The translations under genes were made by a program, and so were the position numbers. 64,000 bases of DNA, from positions 47,295-111,294 of the forward strand of contig CAVRGQ010000007.1 in NCBI GenBank assembly GCA_963720785.1, in the 5' to 3' direction. Each line of letters begins with the position of its first letter. Within the stretch, counting starts at the first letter, position 1. Positions 50,408-60,640 of the stretch are shown one piece after another. Under the pieces are notes generated by a model that saw nothing but the letters and a program-made list of their open reading frames with translations, had not been told where the DNA came from and made no database searches. This stretch comes from CAVRGQ01 sp963720785 (GTDB lineage Bacteria; Actinomycetota; Acidimicrobiia; IMCC26256; DASPTH01).

Positions 50408-51594
50408 CGGGCTGCCCCTTCGCGGGACATCAGCACGAGGCGACCGAGCGCCGCCACCGTCCAGGTGACGAGGAGCGCCACGACCTGCGCGGGGAGCCCG
50501 CCGCCCAGCGCGTCGACGACGAGGAGCGCCGCACTCGTGAGGGCGAGGGACCCGAGGTAGAGGAGGAACGCCTGCGTCCACCGCGGGCGTTCGACCCGCA
50601 TCGTGATGCGGGCATTCGCCCAGGTGTTGGCGAGGAAGGTCGCGCTCACCGCCACGAAGTTGGCGCCGATCGGGCCGAGCGGCACGCGGAGCAAGAGGAA
50701 CAGCGCCAGTGACACCAGCGTGCTGGTGGCGCCGATGAGCCCGAAGCTCACGAGGCGACGGCCGAAGTCGTCGGCGAGGGGCTGGCGGGCGGCGTCGCCG
50801 AAGTCGATCTTGCCCTCGCCCGCTGCGAACGTGCGGAACATGCGCGCGGTGCCCTTGAGGTCGTTCCACGCGGTGTTCGCGATGTGCACACGGCTGTCGG
50901 GGTCGTCGACCCAGTCGACCGGCACCTCGTGGATGCGGAGACCGTTGCGCTCCGCGAGCAGGAGGAGCTCGGTGTCGAAGAACCAGCCGTCGTCCTCCAC
51001 CGCGGGCACGAGGCTCCGGGCGACGTCGGCGCGCACCGCCTTGAACCCGCACTGTGCGTCCCGCACCCGCGTCGCCATCACCGTGCGCAGGATCAGGTTG
51101 TAGGTGCGGGAGATGAACTCGCGCTTCGGGGCCCGCGCCACCGACGACGCCGGTGCGAGCCGGGAACCGATGGCGACGTCGGAGTGCCCCGACACGAGCG
51201 GGGCGACGAGCGGCAGCAGCGCGTCGAGGTCGGTCGACAGGTCGACGTCCATGTAGGCGACGACGACGGCATCGCTCGCGGTCCACGCGGTGCGCAGCGC
51301 GAGGCCGCGTCCCTTGCGATCGAGGTGAACCGCCCGCACGTTGGTGAGCCCGGCGGCGAGGTTCTCGGCCTTGCGCCAGGTGTCGTCGGTCGAGGCGTTG
51401 TCGACGATCGTCACCCGCCAGGTGAAGGGGAAGTGCGTGGACAGGTAGGCGTGGAGCCGCTCCACCGAGCGCTCGATCCCCGCCTCCTCGTTGAACACCG
51501 GGATGACGACGTCGACGGTCGGCGACGCCACGGGAGTGCCGCCGGAATTCTCGGCGGAGGTCGCCATCCGGATTGGGAGGTCCACGTCCTGCAT
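50404..51594 (-). CDS. GT2 polyprenyl-phosphate glycosyltransferase fused to a GtrA domain
   Basis: 396-residue fusion. Residues 30-260 are a DPM1-like GT2 catalytic domain (DVVIPVFNEEAGIERSVERL, the DVDLSTD metal motif, DAQCGFKAVRADVA), which transfers a sugar from a nucleotide to polyprenyl phosphate. The C-terminal 130 residues are a four-helix GtrA domain with ATFLANTWANARITM. Start chosen at the ATG at 51594, which leaves a short unstructured N-terminus; the ATG of MATSAENSGG further in is an alternative. First gene of the GT2/GtrA-GtrA-GT39 operon; divergent from a P450 gene. Confidence 0.87.
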   Translation of the reverse strand: MQDVDLPIRMATSAENSGGTPVASPTVDVVIPVFNEEAGIERSVERLHAYLSTHFPFTWRVTIVDNASTDDTWRKAENLAAGLTNVRAVHLDRKGRGLALRTAWTASDAVVVAYMDVDLSTDLDALLPLVAPLVSGHSDVAIGSRLAPASSVARAPKREFISRTYNLILRTVMATRVRDAQCGFKAVRADVARSLVPAVEDDGWFFDTELLLLAERNGLRIHEVPVDWVDDPDSRVHIANTAWNDLKGTARMFRTFAAGEGKIDFGDAARQPLADDFGRRLVSFGLIGATSTLVSLALFLLLRVPLGPIGANFVAVSATFLANTWANARITMRVERPRWTQAFLLYLGSLALTSAALLVVDALGGGLPAQVVALLVTWTVAALGRLVLMSREGAAR

Positions 51595-51668
51595 GGTGAG
51601 GAGCGTGCCCGAGTGCCCCTGAGCCCCTGCTGTGACCGGCGAAGAGCAGGCTGTGAGAGCATCCCGCC

Positions 51669-52828
51669 ATGACGTCGACACCCGTGCGCTACGACCCCGA
51701 AGCGGTCGCCCCGGCCGAGGAGCTGTTCCGCACCTACACCCGGCTGCGGGACGGCGATCCCGTGCACGTCAACCCCGACAACGGTTCCGTGGCCCTGTCC
51801 CGCTTCGCCGACGTGCAGGGCGCCCTCGCCGACGCCAACCGGTTCTCGTCGATCTTCCTGCGCCGCACGCCGCACCCGATCCTCGCCCAGCTCGACCCGC
51901 CGCGGCACACCTCGATGCGCAAGGTCATCCTGCGGGCGTTCACACCGTCACGGGTCACCGCGATGGAGGACTCCGTGCGGACCCTCGCCCGCGAGCTGAT
52001 CGAGGGACTCGCCGAGCACGACGAAGTGGATCTGGCGTGTGACTACGCGGCCGTGCTGCCCAGCACGGTGATGGGGCGCCTGCTCGGCGTCCCGGAGGAG
52101 CTCATCCCCCACTGCCGGGAGATCTCCGACCTGCACATGCGACGCGTCACCCACGCCGACGCGCTGGTGCCGATCCGCATGAGCGACGAGCTCTTCGGCC
52201 CGTTGCTCGAAGCGCGTCGCCGCCAGGGCGACGGGAACGAGCGCGACGACCTGCTCGCCGCGCTCGGTGCACGCGGAGGTCGACGGCGAGCGCCTCACCG
52301 AGGACGACCTCCTCGGCTTCTGCTACACGCTGCTCATCGGCGGCAACGACACCACCACCAACTGGATCGGCAACGGACTCGGCGTGCTGTTGCGCCGCCC
52401 CGACCTGCGCGGGAGCCAGTGCTCCGGTCGAGCCGTTCCTGGAAGAGGTGCTCCGCGCGGAGAGCCCCACGCAGGTGTTGTTCCGGCGCACGACCACGGC
52501 GGTCGAGTTGCACGCCACGACCATCCCCGCCGAGACGCGCGTCCTGCTCGTCGTCGGCGCGGCGAACCGTGACCCACGCGAGTTCGACGCGCCGGACGAC
52601 ATCCAGCCCGCGCGCGCCACCACCCGCCACGTCGCGCTCGGGCAGGGAATCCACTTCTGCCTCGGTGCGGCGCTGGCGCGCCTCGAGGCACGCGTGGCGG
52701 TGGAGGAGCTGCTCACCCGGGCGCCGGGCCTCGCCGCCGGCGGCGAACCCGAGCGCATCCGGTCGAGCTGGGCCCTCGGCTGGGAGCGTCTGCCCGCCAA
52801 GCTGGGGCCGGTCAGTCCCGGGGCGTGA
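51669..52828 (+). CDS. Cytochrome P450, two frameshifts
   Basis: P450 of about 385 residues starting at an ATG at 51669. The first part reads YDPEAVAPAEELFRTYTRLR and LDPPRHTSMRKVILRAFTP (the WxxxR region). After a slip near 52262 the I-helix LLIGGNDTTTNW appears, and after another near 52415-52430 the ExxR helix (EEVLRAESPTQV), then the heme loop LGQGIHFCLGAALARLE. All key P450 elements are recovered by joining the frames, so the gene is probably functional in the organism. It overlaps the convergent sulfatase by 17 nt. Sequence is clearly different from the 35-37 kb P450 pair. Confidence 0.83.
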
Positions 52829-54427
52829 GTCGCGGCGTGAGGCGCTTGCGCCCGCGGTGTGAGGTCGAGCACCGCACGCATCGCGTCGAGCTCGCGGGGC
52901 GGGTCGAGCGCGAGGTCGTCGTGCTCCTCGGGATCGCGCGTGAGGTTGTGCAGCTCCCACTCGTCGACCACCTCCGCATCCCCATCGGCGTCGGCTTCGG
53001 AGTCCAGCTCGGTGAAGTAGCGGTTGAGCTTCCAGAGCTCGGGCTCACCGGCCGGCCCCGACGCGATGCGGGCGATCACCGACTCCACCCGCGCCGGTCC
53101 CGCGACCGCCTCGTAGGGCTCACGGGTGACGATGTTGCGCTGACGATCGCCGCGGCTGATGTCGTCGTCGGTCATGAAGTACACCGGCGCGTCGAGGGCG
53201 TCGGGACTCACCTCGCCGCGCAGCAACGGGCTGAGATCGCGCCCCACGAGCGGGTGCGTCTCCACGTGAGCAGCGCCCACGATCGTGGCCGCAATGGTCT
53301 CGTCGATGCCCGCGAGACCGAGCAACGTGGGCAGCACGTCGACGTGGCTCGTCGCGATGTCGATGCCCTCCGGACGTGGCGCGATGCCGGGACCCCGCAC
53401 CACCAGCGGCACGTGGATCGACTCGTCGTACGCCTGGTACCACTTCTGCAGCAGGCCGCCGTGCGCGCCGAGCATCTCGCCGTGGTCCGACGTGAACACC
53501 ACGATGGTGTTCTCGGCGTGACCGTGCGCGGCGAGCGCGTCGAGCACGGTGTTCATGGCGCGGTCGGCGAGCGCGTGCAGCCAGTAGTAGAAGCGCCGAT
53601 AGGTCGCGTCGGTCGGCTGCGGCAGCAGCATCTGCGACCACACGTCGCGGAACTGCGCCTGCACACGTGGGCGGGCATCCAGCGGATCGTCCTGCGACGG
53701 CGCCGCGGGGATCTCGGGCACCGCCTCGGCCGGCTCGGGGAAGCCGAACCCCTGTTGCAGCGTGGAGAACGCGATGTCGTGGGGGTTCACCAGCGAGATC
53801 ACGGTGAGCCACGGCCGCTCCTCCTCGCGCAGGTCGGCGAAGAGCACGTCGGCCTGCTCCGCGAACAGCGGGTCGCGCACGAGGCCGGCGTCGCCCAGGT
53901 AGGCGCCGTGCGGTTCCCGGCCGATCCACCCGGCGAAGCCCCACGGCTCGAGCCGTGACGTGCGCCGGTACGCGTCGACCGCCTCGTCGTCGATCACCCC
54001 GTGACGGTCGACGGTGCGCAGGCTCTCGTGGGTGCCGGTGGCAAACAGATCGGCGTGCGAGAGGTGCCACTTCCCGCGGTACTCGGTGCGGTACCCCGCA
54101 GCGCGGAACCAGTCACCCATCGTCGGCACGGTCGAGGGGTCGAGCCACGACACGCGAGGGTCGCTCGCGCTCTTGGCGAGACCGTCGGTCTGCGCCGCGC
54201 CGTGCAGCGACGGGTACTGACCGGTGAACAACGAGGTGCGGCTCGGCACGCACGCCGTCGACGCGGCGTAGTGCCGGTGGAGCTCGACCCCGCCCCCATG
54301 ATCCCCGACGGCGCGCAGGCGCTCGTGCGCGTCGAGGGTGCGGCGGAAGCGCGGCGACGGCATCGCTCTCGTACGGAGGCGGGTAGCGCTCCTGGTCGGT
54401 CATGAGAACGAGGAAGTTGGGCCGCAA
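52812..54427 (-). CDS. Sulfatase (type I, FGly), frameshifts at both ends
   Basis: Arylsulfatase-family enzyme of about 535 residues. It starts from a TTG at 54427 with MRPNFLVLMTDQER, which carries the metal-binding Asp. A slip near 54355 moves to the next frame. The FGly motif C-x-P-S-R is present (TACVPSRTSLFTG), so maturation by the formylglycine-generating enzyme is expected. FTSDHGEMLGAHGG supplies the second metal site and catalytic His. A slip near 52855 brings the tail RLTPRLTPRD into frame, ending at 52812. No signal peptide is seen, which suggests a cytoplasmic enzyme. It follows the acyl-CoA synthetase by 25 nt. Confidence 0.83.
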
Positions 54428-54452
54428 GGTGCGTGAGCCTACCGATGCCTTC

Positions 54453-55956
54453 TCACCGACGGGCGCGCAGCTCCGCCTTCACCACCTTGCCGCTCGGATT
54501 CCGCGGCAGCTCGTCGTGCACCACCACGCGACGCGGGACCTTGTACCCCGCGAGTCGCTCGCGACAGAACGCGACCAGCGCCTCCTCGTCGGCCGGCGCT
54601 TCGCCGGGCCCGCGCACCACGACGTGCGCCACCACCACCTCGCCGAGGCGGGCGTCGGGCTCCCCCACCGCCGCGGCCTGGGCCACCGCGGGGTGTTCCA
54701 GCAGCACGTGCTCCACCTCCGCGGGGAACACGTTGAAGCCGCCGACGACCACCATGTCCTTCAGGCGGTCGACGATGCGCAGCCGCCCGGCCGCGTCGAG
54801 CTCGCCGACGTCGCCGGTGTGCAGCCAGCCGTCGCGGAGCACCTCGGCCGTGGCCTCCGGGTCGTCGAGGTACCCGGCCATGACGCTCGGGCCGCGCACC
54901 ACCACCTCGCCGCGTGTCCCAGGGTCGACGTCGCGACCGTCGGCGTCGACCAACCGCAGCTCGACCCCCGGCACGGGTCGCCCGCACGTGGTGACCACCG
55001 CGTCGACCGGGTCGCCGGGTGCGGTGATGGCGACGACGCCCGTGGTCTCGGTGAGGCCGTAGCCCGCGAGCACGGTGCCGATCCCGGCGATGTCGTGGAG
55101 GTCACGCACGAGCTGTGGCGGGATCACCGCCGCGCCCGTGACCGCGGTGCGCAGCGCAGGGATGCCGCGCCCTCGTGCGCGGACGAACTCGACGACGTCG
55201 TGGAACACGGTCGGGGCCGCCTGCAGGAACGTCGCGCCCTCGGTGTCCACGAGGCGGACGAGCAACTCGGCGTCGAACGTGGCGAGCGGCCTCGCGGTGG
55301 CGCCCGCCACCAGGCAGGAGAGCAGGCCCGTCTTGTGACCGGCGATGTGCGAGCACGGGCTGACGACCGGGAACGCGTCCCCCGCGCGCAGCCCGACGAC
55401 CGACAGCCACGCCCGCGTCGTCGCCACCATCGCGCCGTGGCGCAACATCACGCCCTTCGGTAGACCGGTCGTGCCCGAGGTGAACTGCACGTGGCTGACC
55501 GAGTCCTCCGTCAGCGCCGCGGATCGGCGGGCGACGTGTTCGTGGGCGGCCGCGTCGGGAGACGCCGGCTCGGACCCGAGCTCGACGACGGTCGCGCCCA
55601 GCGCCCGTGCTTCGTCGGCGTACCGGCGACCGAGGAACTCCGGCGCGGCGAGCACGAGGGTCACCCCCGCGCGTTCGAGCACCGCCGCGACTTCCGACTC
55701 CGTGGCCCGGGTGTTGACCGGCACCACGGTGGCGCCCGCCGCGAGCACCGCGAGGTTGGCCACCGCCCAGTCGGCGGAGTTGGGCCCCCACAGCGCGACC
55801 CGTCCACCGGCCGGGAGCCCGGCGGCGACCAGGCCGGCCGCCCGCTCGGCCACGACCGCGCGCAACGCGCCGAACGTGAGGCGGGTGTCGCCGTCGAGCA
55901 GGGCGACGGCGTCCGGCCACTGGTCGGCGGCCGCGGCGACGACGTCCGGGATCGTG
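54453..55956 (-). CDS. AMP-forming acyl-CoA synthetase, start unresolved
   Basis: Class I adenylate-forming ligase of about 500 residues. Motifs in order: HVQFTSGTTGLPKGVM (P-loop, A3), AGYGLTETTGVV (A5), GWLHTGDVGELD (A7), RIVDRLKDMVVVGGFNVFP (A8) and the catalytic Lys in NPSGKVVKAEL (A10). The first in-frame start in the intact frame is a TTG at 55865, but homologous sequence (DVVAAAADQWPDAVALLDGD) continues to about 55956, where a tandem repeat disrupts the frame; the real start is probably a GTG near 55999 or 56025. Divergent from the SDR gene and followed by the sulfatase. Confidence 0.85.
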
Positions 55957-55993
55957 CCGGGGATCGTGCCGGGGATCGTGTGCCGGGATCGTG
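55948..55993. repeat. Short tandem repeats at the 5' end of the acyl-CoA synthetase
   Basis: Four copies of GGGATCGTG lie within 46 nt; the first three are spaced as 12-bp units (GGGATCGTGCCG) and the fourth is offset by four bases. The acyl-CoA synthetase loses its frame exactly here, so the copy number may be miscounted in this sequence or variable in the organism. The repeat encodes T-I-P-G on the minus strand in one frame. Confidence 0.75.
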
Positions 55994-56042
55994 TGCACCG
56001 CGCGGACTCTACGCTGCGGGCTCACTCGACAAGGGGGACGAG

Positions 56043-56903
56043 ATGGGACACCTCGAAGCGCGTGCCGGCCTCGCGGGCAAGGCCGCGATCGTGGTCGGCG
56101 GCGCCGGCGGGCTCGGACGTGCGTGCGTCGAAGACCTCGCCGCCGCGGGCGTGGCCGTCGTGGTCGCCGACCGCAATGCCGACTTGCTGCAGCAGACCGC
56201 CGAACGGTCCGCCGCCGCGGGCACGCGCGTCGTCACCGTCGAGGCCGACGCGCGCGACGCCGACGCGATGCACGAACTGTTCGCACTCGCCGACCGCGAG
56301 CTCGGGCGCCTCGACGTGCTGGTGAACGTCGTCGGGGGCACGTTCCACCAGCCGTTCGAGCAGAGCAACCCGCGCGGCTGGGACGCGGTGATCCGCGCCA
56401 ACTTCCTCTGGCTGCTCACCACCACCCAGCTCGCGATCCCCCGAATGCGCGCCCGGGTGGCGGGAGCATCGTCAACTTCACGTCGATCGAGGCGCACCGC
56501 GCCGCTGCCGAACTACGCGGTGTACTCCGGCATGAAGGCGGCGGTCACCAACTACACCCGCACGCTCGCACTGGAGCTCGGACCCGACGCCATCCGCGTG
56601 AACTGCATCGCCGCCGACATCACCCCGACCGAGGGCCTCGGCGACATGATCTTCGGCACCCTCACCGAGGAGCAGCGCGCCGTCATGCAGCGCATGGCCA
56701 TCCCGATGGGCCGCGTCGGCACGTACGACGACATCGGTGGCTGCGCACTGTTCCTGGCGTCGGATCTCTCCCGGTACGTGACCGGCACCACCCTCCACCC
56801 CGACGGCGGTGCGCTCGCGTCGGCGGGCTGGTTCAACTGGCCGGGCAAGGGCTACTCGAACATGCCGCCGGCCGAGGTGGTGGCGCTGTACAGCGACGAG
56901 TGA
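56043..56903 (+). CDS. SDR-family oxidoreductase, compensating frameshifts
   Basis: 286-residue classical short-chain dehydrogenase/reductase using NAD(P). The nucleotide motif is VVGGAGGLGRACVEDL, the NVVGG core strand follows, and the active-site Ser lies in SIVNFTSIEAHR with Tyr and Lys in YAVYSGMKAA. The SIVNFTS segment is in a different frame from the rest (slips near 56453 and 56507), which shows a pair of compensating indels. ATG at 56043 with AAGGGGGACGAG upstream. It is 20 nt ahead of the acetoacetate-decarboxylase-like gene. Substrate unknown. Confidence 0.88.
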   Translation: MGHLEARAGLAGKAAIVVGGAGGLGRACVEDLAAAGVAVVVADRNADLLQQTAERSAAAGTRVVTVEADARDADAMHELFALADRELGRLDVLVNVVGGTFHQPFEQSNPRGWDAVIRANFLWLLTTTQLAIPRMRARVAGASSTSRRSRRTAPLPNYAVYSGMKAAVTNYTRTLALELGPDAIRVNCIAADITPTEGLGDMIFGTLTEEQRAVMQRMAIPMGRVGTYDDIGGCALFLASDLSRYVTGTTLHPDGGALASAGWFNWPGKGYSNMPPAEVVALYSDE

Positions 56904-56923
56904 TCCGCGCCAGACTGAGCCCC

Positions 56924-57743
56924 ATGACCGACGCCACGAACGCACCCCGTATCCCGGCCGCCCAGATCACCGCCGCGGAGATCGCCGGCTGGCCGATGCT
57001 CCGCCTCGTGTACCGCACCGACCCCCAGGCCGTCGCCGACCTGCTCCCGCCCGGGTTCGAGGCCGGCGCGCCGGAGGTGCACGTCAACATCTACAACGTG
57101 CCGGTGAAGGGCGAGCCCGAGTACGGCGTGTCCACGAAGATCCCCGCGAGCTTCGACGGCATCCCCGGGTACTACGGGATCGGGATCGGCATCGACCAGG
57201 AATCGGCGATCTTCATCAGCCAGGAGATCAACGGCCAGCCGAAGTTCCCGTGCGCCACGGTGTTCTTCCGCGAGGGCGACCGCGTCGTCGCCCGGTGCAC
57301 GCACGCCGGGTACACCTTCCTCGAGTTCGAGGGCGACGTCACCGGCGCGGTCGACGATCCCTCGGGTGAGGTCGAGCAGAACGACTGGTGGATCAAGTCG
57401 TCGCGCGCGGTGGGGTTCGCGGAGAAGCAGTACGACTTCCCGCCCCACGTCGTGCGGGTGCACACGATCGACGACACCGCGGACGAGGACATCGTCGACG
57501 GCGTGCTCACGCTGCGCGACTCCCCATGGGACCCGTACACCGAGCTGCTCCCGATGCGCGAGCAGCTGTCCGCGCGTCTCGTGTCGCCGATCCACAAGCA
57601 CCGCGAGATCACGCTCGCCGGCCCGCTCGACCCGATCGCGTTCTGGCCCCACGCCGACACGATCGGCGGCTCGCGCTGGCCCGGTGACCGGGGAGGCCCT
57701 CGCTTCGCGCGATGATCCCGCGCTCGAGGCCACCAAGGCGTGA
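56924..57743 (+). CDS. Acetoacetate decarboxylase-like protein, C-terminal frameshift
   Basis: Protein of about 272 residues of the acetoacetate decarboxylase-like superfamily, starting ATG 56924. The N-terminal ADLLPPGFEAGAPEVHVNIY and the core FISQEINGQPKFPCATVFFR are characteristic; in true decarboxylases a Lys in this region forms the Schiff base, and the Lys of QPKFP is the candidate. Many relatives are not decarboxylases but act as aldolases or hydratases. A slip near 57680 gives the tail EALASRDDPALEATKA ending at 57743; without it the frame stops at 57715. Pairs with the SDR gene upstream. Confidence 0.72.
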
Positions 57744-57753
57744 CCGGCAAGCG

Positions 57754-58560
57754 CTAACCCGCCGCGAGCACCGACGCCGCCGCGTCGTCGATCATCCGGC
57801 CGAAGGCGTGATCGAGGCACGCAAGGTGGCCGTGGTCCATCCGCCACATCCGTGACTCCGGCACGCCGAGCCGCGCCGCCAGGTCGAGCTGCGCGCTCGT
57901 CGGCACCACGTGGTCCTTCGTGGTCACGATGCTCGCCGCGGTGAGCCCGAGCGACCCGACCCACCGACGGGAGTCGAAGCGCGCGAGCTCCGACGCCGCG
58001 TGCACCAGCGCGCTCTTGTCGCTCTCGTGGAGCGTGGAGAGCGCGTGCGCGGCCAGCCGACTGCCGGGATGCAGCACCTTGCTCGCCGCGGTCAGCGCCT
58101 CGACGCCGAGCCGGCTCGATTGCGCGAGGAGCGGGAGTCCGTGGCGGGCGACCACGCTGGGCATCACGCGCGCCGCGGTCGCCGCCATCACGACACCACC
58201 GACCAGTTCGGGGCGGTCACGCGCCAGCAGCTGCACGACCGGCCCGCCCATCGAGTAGCCGACCATCGTCGCGTTGCGGATGCCGAGACCATCGCACGCG
58301 GCGGCGACGGCGAGGGCGCAGCCGTCGAGCGAGAAGTGGCCGCTCGTGTGGGTGTGGCCGTGGCCGGGCAGGTCAGGGGCGACCACCGCCCAACGGGTCA
58401 GGTCGGGGAGCGCGACGTGCCAGTTGAGCACCGCGTCCGCGGCCCATCCGTGGACGAGGACGAGCGGCGGGCCGTGCTCGTCGCCGGAGCGGTAGATCGC
58501 CACCCCGTCGACGACCTCCCGTTCCGGGAACGCCGCCTCGAGGTCGATCGACATGGTCAT
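57754..58560 (-). CDS. Alpha/beta hydrolase
   Basis: 268-residue alpha/beta-hydrolase fold protein. The oxyanion segment LVHGWAADAVLNWHVALPDL, the nucleophile elbow VGYSMGGPV with Ser about residue 98, and the C-terminal histidine region MWRMDHGHLACLDHAF are all present. It may act as an esterase, lactonase or C-C hydrolase. The start at 58560 gives MTMSIDLE; the second ATG six bases in is equally good. It is divergent from an LLM oxidoreductase with 105 nt between the starts. Confidence 0.87.
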   Translation of the reverse strand: MTMSIDLEAAFPEREVVDGVAIYRSGDEHGPPLVLVHGWAADAVLNWHVALPDLTRWAVVAPDLPGHGHTHTSGHFSLDGCALAVAAACDGLGIRNATMVGYSMGGPVVQLLARDRPELVGGVVMAATAARVMPSVVARHGLPLLAQSSRLGVEALTAASKVLHPGSRLAAHALSTLHESDKSALVHAASELARFDSRRWVGSLGLTAASIVTTKDHVVPTSAQLDLAARLGVPESRMWRMDHGHLACLDHAFGRMIDDAAASVLAAG

Positions 58561-58665
58561 TGCGCACCACCTCGCCCGCATGTCGCCTTGCGGTTGCACT
58601 GGGCACAACCGATCGGGGGCGGGTTCCATGCCCGCCCGGGCCGGTTGTTGGTTACGCTCCGCCGC

Positions 58666-59754
58666 GTGAAGTTCGGGATCTTCTTCGAGATGTCCACGCC
58701 GCGTCCGTTCACCGCGGAGGTGGAGGGTGCGGTGCTGCACAACGCGCTCGCCCAGGCGCGCCTGGCCGACGAGCTCGGGTTCGACTGGGTGTGGGCGGTC
58801 GAGCACCACTTCCTCGAGGAGTACTCGCACTGCTCGGCGCCCGAGGTCGTGCTCGCCGCGGTGGCCACGCAGACTGAGCGCATCCGCATCGGCCACGGCG
58901 CGGTGGTGTGCGTGCCCGAGATGAACCACCCGATCCGGGTCGCCGAACGCTGCGCGACCCTCGACCTCCTGTCGCACGGTCGGCTCGAGGTGGGCACCGC
59001 GCGCAGCTCCACGTGGACGGAGCTCGGTGGCTTCGGCGTCGATCCCGACCAGACGAAGAAGACCTGGGACGAGTTCGTCCACGTGCTGCCCAAGCTGTGG
59101 GCCGACGGCGCGACCTCCTACGACGGCCACTCGTTCTCGATGCCCGAGCGCAACGTGCTGCCCAAGCCGGTGCAGAAGCCCCATCCGCCGATGTGGGTGA
59201 CGGTCACCTCCCCCGGCACCGAGCTCGACGCCGCGGACCGCGGCCTCGGCTGCCTCGGGGTCGCGGCCGCGGGCTATGCCGAGCAGGAGCGTCGCACCAA
59301 GGAGTACTTCCGGCGCATCGAGCAGTGCGATCCGGTGAGCAGCGTGGTCACCGCCGAGGTCACCACACTCAACTTCATGTACTGCCACGAGGAGGCGGCC
59401 GTCGCGGCGAAGACGGGCATGGGCATGGTCGGCACGTTCGGCCTCGCGAACTCGCACCTCATGTGGACGCGCGAGGCGTACCCCACCCGCGCCTACCAGT
59501 CGCTCGGCAACCTCGCACCCAAGACCGACCGCTCGGCGACGGGCAGCCCCGGCGACAGATTCGGCATCCCCGAGGGCATCTGCGTCGGCGACCCCGACAT
59601 CATCGTGGCCGCGCTCAAGCGCTGGGAGTCGCTCGGCCTCACCGGCATCAACTTCCTGCTCAACTGCGTGGAGACGATCCCGCAGGAAGCGGTGCTCGCG
59701 TCGATGCGGCTCTTCGCCCGCGAGGTCATGCCGCACTTCCAGAAGGACAACTGA
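58666..59754 (+). CDS. LLM-class flavin-dependent monooxygenase
   Basis: 362-residue bacterial-luciferase-family protein: KFGIFFEMSTPRPF opening, DWVWAVEHHFLEEYSHCSAP (the typical H-H segment), TERIRIGHGAVVCVPEMNHP and GRLEVGTARSSTWTELGGFG. It is closer to FMNH2-dependent monooxygenases than to the F420 enzymes elsewhere in this window. The GTG at 58666 is the only start consistent with the conserved N-terminus. Its TGA overlaps the next ATG (TGATG), so it is coupled to the acetoacetate-decarboxylase-like gene. Confidence 0.87.
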   Translation: MKFGIFFEMSTPRPFTAEVEGAVLHNALAQARLADELGFDWVWAVEHHFLEEYSHCSAPEVVLAAVATQTERIRIGHGAVVCVPEMNHPIRVAERCATLDLLSHGRLEVGTARSSTWTELGGFGVDPDQTKKTWDEFVHVLPKLWADGATSYDGHSFSMPERNVLPKPVQKPHPPMWVTVTSPGTELDAADRGLGCLGVAAAGYAEQERRTKEYFRRIEQCDPVSSVVTAEVTTLNFMYCHEEAAVAAKTGMGMVGTFGLANSHLMWTREAYPTRAYQSLGNLAPKTDRSATGSPGDRFGIPEGICVGDPDIIVAALKRWESLGLTGINFLLNCVETIPQEAVLASMRLFAREVMPHFQKDN

Positions 59755-60509
59755 TGCTCAGCGGCACCGCATCCGTCGAGGAGTTCATGACGCACGCGGC
59801 CACGATGGCCGACTTCGCCACCGCGGCGTGCGCGCTGCCGGGCATCCAGGTGTTGCAGCTGATGTTCGAGACGGCGGTGAGCGGCCGACAGACCTCGTTG
59901 CCGGCCGGGCTGCACCCCACCAACCCGCCGTCGATGGTCGTGCAGGCATGGCACTGCCCCGAGAGCGAGTGGGGCACATTCTCGTTGGCTTCGGCGCGGG
60001 TGCAGTGCCGCAGCGGTCTGCGCCCACGCGGGTTCGTGCAGGGCTGCGTCGTGGACAACGCAGATGCCGCGGCCGCGCTCGCGACGCGCTGGGGCTTCCC
60101 CGCTCGGGCCGGCACGGTCGCGCTCGACGTCGGCTACCACGACACGCAGCTGACGGTGGCGCTCGACGGCACCGCCGGTTCGGGGCCCGTGCTCGACGTG
60201 CGCGCGCTCGATCCCATCCCGCTCGGCAGCGACGACGTCGCGTTCAGCGGCACCCTCACGCTCGCCCACACCCCGCGCGGTCCTCGCCTCGTGCAGGTCG
60301 ACACCGACCTCGCGTGCGAGCGCGCCGAACGTCTCGTCGTGTGCCCGCCCACGATCGATGCCACCGCGTTCGGCCTGCACCCGAGTGTCGTCGTCACCCA
60401 CCCCGTCTCCGCGTCCCTCTCCCGCGGCACCCTCACGCTGCAACCACTGCGCTACGTCTGCCGCCCCGACGAGCTCGCCTTCACCGGTACCGAGCCCACG
60501 CAGGACTGA
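59754..60509 (+). CDS. Acetoacetate decarboxylase-like protein
   Basis: 251-residue protein resembling the acetoacetate decarboxylase-like superfamily: an N-terminal helix, PAGLHPTNPPSMVVQAWHCP, SASARVQCRSGLRPRG-like LASARVQCRSGLRPRGFVQG and TRWGFPARAGTVALDVGYHD. The order and spacing match the family, but the catalytic Lys of genuine decarboxylases is not evident, so a non-decarboxylating role is likely. The ATG overlaps the LLM stop. A family relative lies 2 kb upstream at 56924, though the two are only weakly similar. Confidence 0.62.
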   Translation: MLSGTASVEEFMTHAATMADFATAACALPGIQVLQLMFETAVSGRQTSLPAGLHPTNPPSMVVQAWHCPESEWGTFSLASARVQCRSGLRPRGFVQGCVVDNADAAAALATRWGFPARAGTVALDVGYHDTQLTVALDGTAGSGPVLDVRALDPIPLGSDDVAFSGTLTLAHTPRGPRLVQVDTDLACERAERLVVCPPTIDATAFGLHPSVVVTHPVSASLSRGTLTLQPLRYVCRPDELAFTGTEPTQD

Positions 60510-60539
60510 CGCGGCCCACCGAACTCGTGGCACGAAAAC

Positions 60540-60553
60540 GGTTCCGCGGAACC
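60540..60553. repeat. Perfect 14-bp palindrome upstream of the HNH gene
   Basis: GGTTCCGCGGAACC is a perfect palindrome 31 nt after the preceding stop. The longer form GGTTCCGCGGAACCGCTCGA (60540-60559) recurs with 19 of 20 bases at 61273 inside the HNH gene. It may be an operator or a dispersed repeat; it lacks the T-run of a terminator. Confidence 0.6.
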
Positions 60554-60563
60554 GCTCGAACCC

Positions 60564-60592
60564 TTGCAGCACAAGGAATGCCGCGGTAGCAT
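60564..60592 (+). promoter_or_regulatory. Probable promoter of the DUF222-HNH gene
   Basis: TTGCAG (60564-60569) and TAGCAT (60587-60592) are separated by 17 bp, a standard spacing for the primary sigma factor. The SOS box begins two bases after the -10 hexamer, where LexA binding would block initiation. Confidence 0.6.
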
Positions 60593-60593
60593 A

Positions 60594-60607
60594 CGAACAC
60601 CAGTTCG
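60594..60607. promoter_or_regulatory. lexA box: LexA SOS box
   Basis: CGAACACCAGTTCG is a perfect CGAAC-N4-GTTCG palindrome, the SOS-box consensus of actinobacteria and Bacillus. It lies 33 nt upstream of the HNH gene start and overlaps the expected transcription start. LexA control of 13E12/DUF222 genes is known from Mycobacterium tuberculosis, which supports the assignment. Confidence 0.85.
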
Positions 60608-60640
60608 TGTTCACTTCCCCATGACCACGAGGAGGGCCAG

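Noticed and set aside
60540..60553. Rho-independent terminator for the preceding gene.
   Set aside because: The palindrome has no loop and no following T-run.
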